Assembly: GCA_034440455.1 (NCBI GenBank)
Contig: JAWXCB010000060.1
Coordinates: forward strand, 1-35,153
Source of the DNA: JAWXCB01 sp034440455
GTDB taxonomy: Bacteria; Bacteroidota; Bacteroidia; Chitinophagales; CAIOSU01
DNA: 35,153 bases
Reading direction: 5' to 3'
In this document: piece by piece, positions 10,101 to 16,506 of the stretch
Layout of the letters: each line of letters begins with the position of its first letter
Position numbering within the stretch: the first letter of the stretch is position 1
The notes under the pieces: model-generated
What the model was told of the DNA's origin: nothing
Database searches by the model: none
Seen by the model: the letters and a program-made list of their open reading frames with translations, nothing else
Position numbers and translations under genes: made by a program

Positions 10101-13100
10101 CTGTAGTCGTTCCAAAGAAAACAACTCCTGTGGTGGCGAGCGTACCTGCTCCTTCGATAATGCAATGATGCACATTGTTATTCGTGGCATCATTCAGAAA
10201 TTGCAACGTAGCCGCTGAAGTTCCTGTGCTGGTATTTCTGAGGGTAAGATACCTGTCAGCGCTGCTTCCCCCGTTGAAGGTTACTCTATCGGCACCGAGT
10301 AATCTGAACAAAGCACCATTATATCCCGCAGCGCTGCTGATGTCTCTGTTCGTTGCCGCATCTGATTGAATGGTTAAAGTGTATGGGCTTGCAAATTCGT
10401 TCAGCCCGTTTACTCCGTCTTCAATGGTGATGCTGGTTGTCACATTCACCGTTAAGTTTCCGCTAATCAAGGATGCCGCGCTGGCAATGTTGATTGCCTG
10501 GAAAATTCCTGTTGCCGTGGTGAAGGCAGTGTAGTCTGACCCTGTGCTTCCCACCGTTACCGTGCCGGAGCAGGGAACAATCGTAAATGAATTTGGCGTG
10601 CCGCCTATCGGGAATGCTCCCGATGCCAAAGCAACGCTTGTCTGTGTGGCTGCGAATGTTGCCGTGTTGGATTTGATGGCGACATTTGGCGTTCCTACGT
10701 TTACTCCTTCATCCTGCGCTACCACAAAGTATTGCAGCACAGTGCCCAAAACAGGGTTTCCTCCGTTCAGCAAACTATAATCAATGGTGAAATTAAAAGG
10801 CGAAGTAGTTCCGTTGGCTTCCACCCATTTCCATCCATCGGTGGTGTTATCATTGGTGACACCCAGGGAATTCGCGTTGGTTGATTTTTTATAGTAAACC
10901 CTCGGTGCTGTTCCGGCAGTAACATTCACACCGGAAGCATCCGTGATGGAAACGGAACCTAATGAGTAGGTTGCCGCCCCGCTGCAAGCCCCGGTAATTG
11001 CCGTATAGGAAACGGTTGGAGCCGTGAGGTCAATCGGTTCAAAATCGGAAGCATCTGCTCCCATATCGGTGGGCGTAAACGCGCTTCTCGTTTCTCCGTC
11101 ATAATCTTCCATCACCGAAGCTACGTTGATGCCCGAAGCTTCAATGGGCGTGGCGGTGGGCGATGGCTGAATATGCAAATCAACAGCCGCTGCATTTCCT
11201 GTTGCATTAATAAACTTCGGGTCGTTGTTGATGCTGTTTGCATCCTGCGAAGAAGCAGTTCTCCAAGCGCCAATGTTAGCCTGATCGGCAGCACTGAAAG
11301 AGCCGAACACTCCACCTGTGCCGCTCACATACAAGTCGTTGTAATCACTTGCTATGTTGGTATTGTTGTTCAAAGAGATTGCGTAATGCTTCCCGCCCGT
11401 AGTGTTGTTGGAGCGGGCGTTCCAGAAAATGTTGTTTGAAATTTCTTCAATAACGGATGCGGGCGATGATGAACGGATAAACGCATACGTGCTGCCCGTG
11501 CCCGTGCCTACGCCCGTGCCGCCAATAAACACGCTGTTGTGATAGACATTTACCACCGAAGCGGTTGTTTTTTCAATGCCTGAAATCAACAACCCGGTGG
11601 TGACTGCAGTGCCGTCAGCTTTGATACCCAATCGCACCATGTTGTTTTCCACAGTGCCACTCGTGGTTGAACCGGCAATAAAAATTCCGACAATTTTTGC
11701 GGTGGCGCTGGTAGAGTTAAGTCCGAGTGAATGCACCAAATTTTTCTTTACAAAAACAACGGGGGTAGGCGCTCCATAAATTCCATACAGGTGAATTGCG
11801 GTCGCGGATGCCGCGGTATTTGAAAGAGAATACACTTTGTTTCCCGATAAATTCATGTTGTTGGCGCAAACGATGCCTATCATGTTTGCCGCGCTGCTCG
11901 TTCCTGTATTTGTTGAAGCAGAAGTAATGCTGTAAATCTCGTTGCCGCTAACTGTTTTATCGCCTGTTGAATTAATATTAATCCCATTAAACCTTGCTGT
12001 TGTAGAGTTACTGCTCATCGAAATATTCCTGATGATATTTCCGGAAACTTGCGTTGGAACTGTTGTGCCGACATTATCCACCTGCAATCCCACGAACACT
12101 ACGTTGCCGCTGTTTGTCCATGTGCCGGCAGCAAGCGGTGCATTACCTCCAACATAGTTGCCGGATATCACATGCCCGTCATCTGTGCTTGTGCTTCCGA
12201 AACTAATGCCGGTTTGTGCGGTAGTCGCAGTCACCGTGCTGTATAAACTATTATCGCTGATGGTCCAGTTGCTGCCGTTGTTGGTGGCATTGGCAAGAAT
12301 GCCCGTAGTTGTAAAGTTGAAGATGTTGCAATTCGAAATTGTGTTGTCGCTATTCTCACGGTTCACAAATGCAGTTCCTCCTGAATAAATCGCGTTGGCA
12401 GGATATCCCGTTGCATCGCTGCGGTCGCGGATGGTGCAATAATCAATCAGAATATTATCATTTCCTGTTCCTGCTACGGAGTTGCTGCCAATGTACACCG
12501 TGCCGCTGGTCGTTGTTATATTCTGCCCTTCAACAGTGAGATATTTCAGCGTGTTGTTTTGCGCATGGTTTAAGAAGTCAATGGTGGGACCCACCGTTGC
12601 GGCAGTGCGCGTGTTGCGCAGCGTCCAGAAGCCAGTGCCGCCTGCGCCACCGGGCTGCCCGTCAAAGGTGAGGCGGTCAGCTCCATGAAAAGTGATAAGG
12701 TCAGCGCCTGTGCCGGGGTCAGCCGAAGTGGTAAGCATCGAAGCCACTCCACTGAGGGGACGGATATACACCGACCAGGGTCCACCGGTATTCGCCCATT
12801 CCTGAAAAGCGATAGGAGCAATTTCTCCGCTCGTTCCCACATACGTGGATTGAAATTCAAAATAACAATCGCAGGTCAATGTTGCGGCATTGAGCGCATT
12901 GGCAACATTGTACAACTTCGCGAAATCGCCTGTCGGTCCCACGGTATAATTGCCGCACAAGGTATTGCCGCTTGTAGCCACTACAAAATAATTGAGCGCG
13001 TAATTCAGCGATGGCGTTGACTGAATCGTTGTGGAAGGCGCAACCAAATTTGTGAGCGCCATGTAAGCGCCTCCCTGCGTGGCTGATTGCCCGATGCGGC

Positions 13101-15036
13101 TGGTGGTAGAACTTAGCCCCGATTCAGTGATTCTCACCGTAGTCGTGTTTATCGTAACGGTATTCACCGACATTTCATAAAAGCGGGAGGAGGAGATAGA
13201 AGTTAACCCGGGTCCTGCCGTGCCGCCCGTTGCTCCTGCCTTGCACTCGGCTGTGATATTACCCGCAGTGCCCGAAGTGGTGAGCGACACCAACTCGATG
13301 GGGCGGTAATTCGCGCCTTCCCCTACAGGCCAAACGTATGTTGCCGCGCTGGCATTATTCGGTATATCTCTTCTTAGCGGACCTTGCACATAAGAGGTAG
13401 CAGACCCACCCGAAACCGCACCCGTTGCTCGGTTTATGAGCGTGGCGAGATTGGTGGAAGTGGAAACTAAAATTCCGTTGGTGAGCGTAAGCACTCCTGT
13501 TACCGTACCCCCACCGATAGCAAGCGGGCTACCTAAAGTTGCTACACCACTACTTGTCCGGCTCATGGTTAAATTAAAAACCGCCTGCGCGCCCGAAGTA
13601 AAAACGAGCGAGCCTCCCATGTTACCTGTTCCCCCGATTACCAAACCTGCAGAAGTGCTGCCGGTGATAGTGCCTGCCGGAGCGCTCAGTAATCCGTTAA
13701 TGGTTAAAGCCGGGTTAACCGCACCAAGCGTAAGCGTTCCGGCAGTGAGCGTTAGCGTTCCCCCGGTGCCCATGACCAATGCGCTGCCTAATGTAAGATT
13801 GGGAGTTGTTCCGGTGCGGTTAAGGATAAGGTTATTGATTTGATTGGTAGCGCCTACCGTTGTCGCATCAAAAAAAAGTGTGCTGCTTACTACGTTATTT
13901 CCGGTAACAGTGAGATTGGATGTGACAGAACCTCGGATGCAAGCATTTGCCGAACCAAGGGAGATTGTTCCCTGCAGCGTAAGCGTATTTCCGTTTATTC
14001 CAAGCCGCCCGCCTGTCATGGTTAACGTGCCGCTGATGGTTCTATTACTGGGTATATTGATAACATTCGCTGTAATAGTCAGATTTATGTTGACATTGGC
14101 AGGGGGATTGGTTGTGGGCCACTCATTCGCGCCTGCGGTAGGAAACGATATTGCGCTATACCAAATTGTTGAAGTGGTGCCTGAATAAGTAATGGCATTT
14201 GAGCCCCCTACCGTAGTCAGGTTTCCTTGGATTCTGAGTGTTCCCGCCATGGATATACCCGCTGCCGGAAATTGGGAAATCGTATTCGTACTGGAGCTAC
14301 CATTAACATGCAATGTGCCTCCCGACTGAACCGTCATAGCCGCAGGCTGACATGCCTGCCCCGTAAGTGTGTAATTCACTGCGCCTCCACTGGCAACCAC
14401 TACTTGTGTATTTGCCGAAGTCAAGAGACCAGTTGCATTGCCATTTATTGCAATAGTGCCGCTGACTGTTAATATTCCACCGGTTCCAATACCCACAAAA
14501 CAAACAGTAGGAATTGTCAATGTTCTCGCTGCAGCAATACTGCTGGTAGCACTTGTTAATGCCGTTTGATTAAAACTCAGGCTGCTTAATGTAGTATTCG
14601 CATTACAAACCAACCTGGTTGTAAAAATTGTGCTTGAAGTACCTGTTAGTGTAAGTGTTCCTGTTCCTGTAGTTGTAAAAGAAGCAAAGTTTCCAGATGC
14701 AGGAATAGATGACGGAATTGCAGTAATAGAAAAAGTGCCATTACAAGTGATGGTAACATCATCCCCAGCCATCGGAGCACCTCCAGGCGACCATACAATT
14801 GAAGCATACGCAATGTTTGCGGTAATTGTAACACTTTTTGGAACAGCCCAACTTTCACTCACCCAAAAAATAGTCAGGAGCGCGAGCATTAACAAATTGC
14901 GAAAATGGCTCACGCGCAGAGACAAACCTTCCGCCAGCGCGAAAAAAAACTTCGCTTGCACATTGCGCGTAGGTGAAAACACGTAGTTTAAAAATGAAGC
15001 AAACTTTGACTGGCAAGTAAAAATCCTTGTATTCAT
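1141..15036 (-). CDS. Giant T9SS type A surface protein with three beta-helix modules (4631 aa)
   Basis: An uninterrupted 13.9 kb frame encodes a secreted, Ser/Thr/Asn/Gly-rich protein. After an N-terminal signal (hydrophobic core near residues 48-60, probable cleavage after E-S-W-A), residues 66-690 are low-complexity beta repeats. Three related modules begin near residues 694, 1487 and 2444. Each opens with a T-V-G-x-x-G strand, continues as a parallel beta-helix rich in N-N-x-I turns, carries an N-N-I-F repeat and ends with a D-I-G-A-D signature. Then follow a fibronectin-like region (about 2945-3030), a jelly-roll-like domain ending V-D-D-I-V-V (about 3037-3240), an Ig-like domain, two FN3-like domains (about 3440-3600), further beta-rich regions, a PKD-like domain (about 4465-4535, with W-Q-M-G-D-G) and a type A sorting domain at 4545-4631. 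A role as adhesin, glycan-binding protein or matrix component is inferred. The frame allows ATG at 15034-15036, or Met50 at 14889 just before the signal core. Confidence 0.85.
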   Translation of the reverse strand: MNTRIFTCQSKFASFLNYVFSPTRNVQAKFFFALAEGLSLRVSHFRNLLMLALLTIFWVSESWAVPKSVTITANIAYASIVWSPGGAPMAGDDVTITCNGTFSITAIPSSIPASGNFASFTTTGTGTLTLTGTSSTIFTTRLVCNANTTLSSLSFNQTALTSATSSIAAARTLTIPTVCFVGIGTGGILTVSGTIAINGNATGLLTSANTQVVVASGGAVNYTLTGQACQPAAMTVQSGGTLHVNGSSSTNTISQFPAAGISMAGTLRIQGNLTTVGGSNAITYSGTTSTIWYSAISFPTAGANEWPTTNPPANVNINLTITANVINIPSNRTISGTLTMTGGRLGINGNTLTLQGTISLGSANACIRGSVTSNLTVTGNNVVSSTLFFDATTVGATNQINNLILNRTGTTPNLTLGSALVMGTGGTLTLTAGTLTLGAVNPALTINGLLSAPAGTITGSTSAGLVIGGTGNMGGSLVFTSGAQAVFNLTMSRTSSGVATLGSPLAIGGGTVTGVLTLTNGILVSTSTNLATLINRATGAVSGGSATSYVQGPLRRDIPNNASAATYVWPVGEGANYRPIELVSLTTSGTAGNITAECKAGATGGTAGPGLTSISSSRFYEMSVNTVTINTTTVRITESGLSSTTSRIGQSATQGGAYMALTNLVAPSTTIQSTPSLNYALNYFVVATSGNTLCGNYTVGPTGDFAKLYNVANALNAATLTCDCYFEFQSTYVGTSGEIAPIAFQEWANTGGPWSVYIRPLSGVASMLTTSADPGTGADLITFHGADRLTFDGQPGGAGGTGFWTLRNTRTAATVGPTIDFLNHAQNNTLKYLTVEGQNITTTSGTVYIGSNSVAGTGNDNILIDYCTIRDRSDATGYPANAIYSGGTAFVNRENSDNTISNCNIFNFTTTGILANATNNGSNWTISDNSLYSTVTATTAQTGISFGSTSTDDGHVISGNYVGGNAPLAAGTWTNSGNVVFVGLQVDNVGTTVPTQVSGNIIRNISMSSNSTTARFNGININSTGDKTVSGNEIYSITSASTNTGTSSAANMIGIVCANNMNLSGNKVYSLSNTAASATAIHLYGIYGAPTPVVFVKKNLVHSLGLNSTSATAKIVGIFIAGSTTSGTVENNMVRLGIKADGTAVTTGLLISGIEKTTASVVNVYHNSVFIGGTGVGTGTGSTYAFIRSSSPASVIEEISNNIFWNARSNNTTGGKHYAISLNNNTNIASDYNDLYVSGTGGVFGSFSAADQANIGAWRTASSQDANSINNDPKFINATGNAAAVDLHIQPSPTATPIEASGINVASVMEDYDGETRSAFTPTDMGADASDFEPIDLTAPTVSYTAITGACSGAATYSLGSVSITDASGVNVTAGTAPRVYYKKSTNANSLGVTNDNTTDGWKWVEANGTTSPFNFTIDYSLLNGGNPVLGTVLQYFVVAQDEGVNVGTPNVAIKSNTATFAATQTSVALASGAFPIGGTPNSFTIVPCSGTVTVGSTGSDYTAFTTATGIFQAINIASAASLISGNLTVNVTTSITIEDGVNGLNEFASPYTLTIQSDAATNRDISSAAGYNGALFRLLGADRVTFNGGSSADRYLTLRNTSTGTSAATLQFLNDATNNNVHHCIIEGAGTLATTGVVFFGTTTGTTGNDNNTIDNCDIRDLTTATAYPYNCVYALGTLSKANDNNMISNCNISNFYTGSTTCGILVSTYNTLWTISGNRIFQIPRSGAINLNMFGIYINNSTDGSGFTISNNTIGYANSAGTGTFQFPSTSTFRLNCIYLTALSSGTVNNITGNTITNISMSTTSGGAAAIPIFTGIYVSSGKYLIDGNTIGATTGTGSIAVTGSTVLSSTTPVSGIYTATTATGQTISNNNIGSITATISGNFASYLYGIYISTGSVSISGGNTIGGSTANSIQTSSAATTATLVTTGIAAVSGAAYTVDISGTNTIQNLTTTGNPSSAAQVAGITTSGGGTYSISGTIVRNLSTNSTSTGTTTSSSVLGISLNSGGTLAHTISANQVYALSNTSTANNTVTGIYFSGSSATDIVSKNFVYNLQPASGASSIVTGIHLAGTAVAASNNMVRLGFDASGTAITNTPVITGISKDNTAINNSLYYNSVYIGGSGVGTTANNTYAFRKVQTGSTDNVRNNIFVNARSNNTTGGKHYGVYHNNGTTLTQDYNLIYVSGTGGIFGYTGSADQATFTLWKNNTAFDDNSVSANPQFANPTAATPNLNLSTTLATSAESGAVVISGLTDDFGAVNVRTGYPLGGQANGGGTAPDIGADEGDFIPADVTPPAFSYTSIPTQGLCLPAVTTVSVTVTDAQSGISLTANKPRMYFRRSTPNEVWSNTQFAEGVNASGNTNSSVWTFTLTYSNYSITPAGGNVFEYYFVAQDLNGTPNVGYSQSNGIVPLHSPDVAGSTTLTLPIGYTFPASGTYSFGSPLSGTVTVGSGGTYATFNGASGLFAAINTNGIGSDLLVNVKTGTIAEGATLTPLTAVTSYCGGPWTITIKPEAGATPTVTGSNAAAILQLKGADNVTIDGSNTVGGTTRDMTIASTNAGTATVVIWITSASTSDGAINITIKNCKVTGNTNTTTLAGILAGSYLTVGNPAESSNSTLTIINNLVTKCAYGINVNGNGSSYDADYNISNNVLGSTSVAADKINQGGIGIGNLQNFTVSNNQIQGVSTVLGNYSYGIELYQNFSNGTISGNTISDIKNTGGGAYGCYGIGVLSSSTSSNVTFFNNVIYDVAATGASAGSPSGFSSSPLYPLNGYGIFVYQGGGYNFYYNSVSLVTNQTLAMSFTAPMYVTSLVTTSNSINIRNNIFSNTQTVGSSRYAIYSSAASSVYANINYNDYWQGTGTLGFIGAANRTTIAAWRTGTGQDAQSVNVLPGFISATNLHLQGTSGLNALGTPISGITTDIDGDPRSGTPDIGADEFAGNVPPDCANITSPVNGSTTTPPNLTPVLLWQTALGATSYDVYFSTSATPTFVTNTTSLSYDAGCLEPNTTYYWQIIPKNGYGDATGCAIQSFTTMGQLAIYIQNFETWSEGMLSQITPQDGWLANTTADQSGGFGYRNVWSVHNETGAVSGNSMGVSAYYINAPDAGGGEFTYYNDVNTDRFIYRQIPSTGFKDITVNFNYTAGGEWSGSTGIDRGSVIYNPTGVNPSSTANWLEDPAQGGNFDNNQFFNQSTAAAEAILLPTDADNNANLYVAFRWTSNNNAVGAGSFVVDDIVVAGCPEGGNITPLSSSFTGSGSATLTLNNTHSCAKRQWQQAPAATGPWTDISGATGTTYSTGTVTTTTYYRCEISFGTCAESYQATPAVVTITSSCTAQTLTARANGTASSLTICTAASVTLTANPTGGSNCSGTFEYAWANGTNYWNGTAFASATAVYNASYTSISTTPAANTTYTAFVKCSADAACVGNSAVAVIVLSATAAVTADIGAPPNGTSHYINIGWNAVTNATAYDIEYSTNGSAWNALATNLTDPEYSHNTGDNPNAPYYYRVRATNGGTSCSWTEMTTPRYTAADEPVLPVVNGATSTTLNVTLQVETPVANPANTTYSIYEDNTGLYVQANGTMGATEVFQTKATWGTKTVTGLSNNTQYCFNAVAKNNDGDTRGGASGTATAQPFNASSDLNTSYSAPTNKWWSPASCTTGGLVWNGSNGCTGGAVGFSGSFNNFYGCFLRTPSTNCTGLNTVTLTFDVSHSYFAAQPDDHMRIYYWADGAYHNAITSLTINGSNAYANYGANGEGFNYSVARTCAEVEVVFDISAITNKSSILFYMEPNCGYNNGNVFFTWLDNPKVDITVALACATTSTCTAGTWTANDATDKTNWFDADNWSCNTIPIATTDVVIPTNPTGGNYFPMVTHATLDAVTKNLTIQTGASVTVNYSVTAGVPDGELQVNGVLTNNSSTTSMGSGFLTLKAGSSIAGNLLVDYLKIDGNSSLSASASIGVKKELALLSGTFTVPANATLTLESDINGTGYINDFDFSTAGPYGTLTGNVTIERYIPTTGGANTFHYIGGVTSATAGSKWSDDFNMSVTGTTGFITPGNCDPANPTTAQGSNYGGFFSYHESNVTSCYLAGWKVEDVNYTIAPGRGIAARIPNATTIEETGAYQKANVTLTNMSKTATNAVAYSQGYNLVSNPYFAPIDWSEVAADNTGTWDGAAYVYSPVGGTYSAYNFLTTALTLNTNQAFFVRAAPSTSPSASLSFTFNADTRTKGTNTTFYKQQQGYAYGLNINVQSGNGKNDNTLLAFDSLFTDVFDNGLDAMKLYNDVGVPSLYTKSGSDMQAIQALPLISAATRSVPLSILITTNSTHTFTFNGIEDLPQTTIVWLEDLKTGTIQYLRQNNVYAFAANVGDDKDRFMLHFTPELLIATTTSDCSGNNGTITLDQRGGIEWAFRLKDTNDAVITSDVFSTTELINQLAPGTYTLDLTHPASGYATTMTIIVTGLQPVTAALDAPVTAVLENETFTVDAQTTGATTYTWQMGDGTTFTDVTSVNYAYATPGAYDIIFTASNDGCSAVSTIKVSVSKQDTVSTGVGSVESGNIRIFENNDVLFISQIMTKQDVDARVTVYNALGQIIAQADVKQLAYKAVYQMPVSAAAGIYYVHVELADGEKALKKVLLGEDR

Positions 15037-15327
15037 GCGAACAGAAGTTTAGTTATGTAGAAGGGGGAGTCAACCTCAAACTTAATGAAGAATGACCGGA
15101 GAATCAACTGTTTGTTAAGTCTTCCGGTGGGTAAAAGGTTTTCTTTTAATCATCTTTTAATCCAACCCGCTCAAAAGTACGCATGGAATCGTTTCCGGTG
15201 CGGGTGGTGTTGTGAAAAGTACACATGGAACTAAAGCAGGGATTGCCGGGACAATGTAAAAACCACCCATCATTGTGCGAAGGACGGTCGTTTCTGTTTT
15301 AGTGTCGCTGGTCTTGCCTTCAATGAC

Positions 15328-15352
15328 GCTCGGGATTAATTTAATCCCGAGC
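15328..15352. repeat. 25-nt perfect palindrome
   Basis: Arms of 12 bp, GCTCGGGATTAA and TTAATCCCGAGC, flank a single central T. The near absence of a loop suits a dimeric protein-binding site or a replication/recombination site better than an RNA hairpin. It is about 290 nt upstream of the giant gene's start and 310 nt beyond the end of clpP. Its role is unknown. Confidence 0.6.
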
Positions 15353-15553
15353 TCCGAGAAGCAAAAGGAAGTGCGGTTGAAAAAAACCACGCACGGATTT
15401 CTCTTGTTCCCAAGCGGGGTTTCGAGAAAAAAATGCGTCAAAGTTGTCCTTTTCAGGGATTTTTTAGAGTCTGTTCAACAAACTGAGTTAAAATGTCTGT
15501 GGTCTGAAAGAATGGAATTTATTATTCCTTAATTCAAGCAGCGTTTAAAATAA

Positions 15554-15587
15554 CAAAAGCCTCATCTTCTCAAAGATGAGGCTTTTG
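15554..15587 (-). terminator. Intrinsic terminator downstream of clpP (possibly bidirectional)
   Basis: A perfect 15-bp stem, left arm CAAAAGCCTCATCTT with its complement, encloses a 4-nt loop (15569-15572). It lies about 80 nt past the clpP stop codon. Read on the minus strand the stem ends in CTTTTG followed by TTATTTT, so it can end clpP transcripts; on the plus strand it is followed by TGTTTTC. Confidence 0.75.
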
Positions 15588-15598
15588 TGTTTTCTATA

Positions 15599-15664
15599 GT
15601 TTGGAATTTGGAGTTTGAAGTTTAGAGTTTATTGCGCAGCAACTCCAAATTCAAAACTTCAAAC
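15599..15664. repeat. Inverted heptamer arrays at the clpP stop codon
   Basis: Plus-strand 15599-15626 is four consecutive 7-bp units (GTTTGGA, ATTTGGA, GTTTGAA, GTTTAGA). Read on the minus strand, 15664-15644 is three more (GTTTGAA, GTTTTGA, ATTTGGA), with a degenerate fourth. The arrays face each other around about 17 nt, so a transcript can fold into an imperfect hairpin. The first minus-strand unit begins with the last base of the clpP TAG stop. Confidence 0.75.
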
Positions 15665-16350
15665 TAATCTTCCACCTTCCTCGGCTTTGACACGAGCACA
15701 TCGTCAATCATCCCATATTCTTTTGCTTCATCGGCTTTCATCCAAAAATCGCGGTCGCTGTCGGCAGCCACTTTATCGTAGCTCTGCCCGGTGTGGTGCG
15801 CAATCACATCATAGATTTCTTTTTTCAGCAGCAGGATTTCGCGCGCGGTGATTTCAATGTCGCTCGCCTGCCCGCCTGCTCCACCGAGCGGCTGGTGAAT
15901 CATAATGCGGCTATGCTTCAAGCCTGTGCGCTTGCCTTTCACTCCCGCGCACAGCAGCACGGCAGCCATCGAAGCGGCAACGCCCGTACAAATCGTAGCA
16001 ATATCGGGGCTGATGTATTGCATGGTGTCATAAATGCCAAGCCCTGAATGCACCACGCCATCGGGGCTGTTGATGTAGAGCTGAATGTCGCGCCTCGGGT
16101 CGGCTGATTCGAGGAAGAGCAGTTGCGCTTGAATCACGCCCGCCACATAATCATCCACGGGGCTGCCGAGGAAAATAATGCGGTCCATCATGAGGCGCGA
16201 GAACACGTCAATTGCCTGAATGTTCAGCGGACGCTCTTCGATGATGTAGGGGGTAAAATTTTTAATGGTGGTGTCAATATATTTTTCGAGGTGCATGCTG
16301 TTCATGCCCTTGTGCTTCACCGCATATTTTTGAAATTCGTTTGGGTTCAT
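15664..16350 (-). CDS. clpP: ATP-dependent Clp protease proteolytic subunit
   Basis: ClpP forms two stacked heptameric rings that degrade proteins fed by a ClpX- or ClpA/C-type ATPase in the cytoplasm. The catalytic triad is visible: Ser127 in G-V-A-A-S-M-A-A, His152 in M-I-H-Q-P and Asp201 in D-R-D-F-W-M. The Q-P-L-G-G-A-G-G-Q turn at 153-161 is also standard. At 228 residues it has a slightly long N-terminus, as is common in Bacteroidota. The ATG at 16348-16350 is the only sensible start. It lies 156 nt downstream of tig, the usual tig-clpP order, with a palindromic repeat in the gap; clpX does not follow. A heptamer array starts at the stop codon and a strong terminator lies beyond. Confidence 0.97.
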   Translation of the reverse strand: MNPNEFQKYAVKHKGMNSMHLEKYIDTTIKNFTPYIIEERPLNIQAIDVFSRLMMDRIIFLGSPVDDYVAGVIQAQLLFLESADPRRDIQLYINSPDGVVHSGLGIYDTMQYISPDIATICTGVAASMAAVLLCAGVKGKRTGLKHSRIMIHQPLGGAGGQASDIEITAREILLLKKEIYDVIAHHTGQSYDKVAADSDRDFWMKADEAKEYGMIDDVLVSKPRKVED

Positions 16351-16399
16351 TAATTCGTTTTTTTTGATGCGGGTAAAATTAACGGAAATCTCTTTGATT

Positions 16400-16480
16400 C
16401 GTCATGCTGAGCAAAGCGAAGCATCTTAGCATTTAGGATAAGGGATTCTTCGCTGCGCAAAGCCTTCGCTCAGAATGACG
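16400..16480. repeat. Long palindromic intergenic repeat between tig and clpP
   Basis: The left end reads CGTCATGCTGAGC and the right end, on the other strand, CGTCATTCTGAGC; the next bases (GCGAAG-type) pair imperfectly. The whole 81 nt folds back on itself. I recall near-identical CGTCAT-CTGAGC-GCGAAG hairpins scattered between genes of many Bacteroidota and other genomes, so this is probably a dispersed REP/MITE-like element. It begins 26 nt after the tig stop codon. Confidence 0.75.
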
Positions 16481-16506
16481 GTTATGTGAAACAGGAAGAG
16501 CAGCTA

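Larger units (their letters stand above)
15037..15598. other. Non-coding gap with no supported gene
   Basis: Short frames on both strands (for example 15157-15441 minus and 15275-15532 plus) have no recognisable domain, signal peptide or family motif and overlap each other antisense. The gap holds a 25-nt palindrome and a strong terminator, listed separately. The stretch around 15465-15535 resembles the border of a decayed insertion, but I cannot name a family. The upstream control region of the giant gene should lie at about 15037-15110; I see no exact TAnnTTTG box there. Confidence 0.5.

Noticed and set aside
1253..14986. Many plus-strand open frames of 60-140 codons inside the giant gene
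   Set aside because: They are antisense shadows of a repetitive, Thr/Gly/Asn-rich coding region, with no domain, signal or start context of their own.
15157..15532. Two antisense frames (94 and 85 codons) in the non-coding gap
   Set aside because: They overlap each other, lack any family motif and have no promoter or terminator pattern that fits either.
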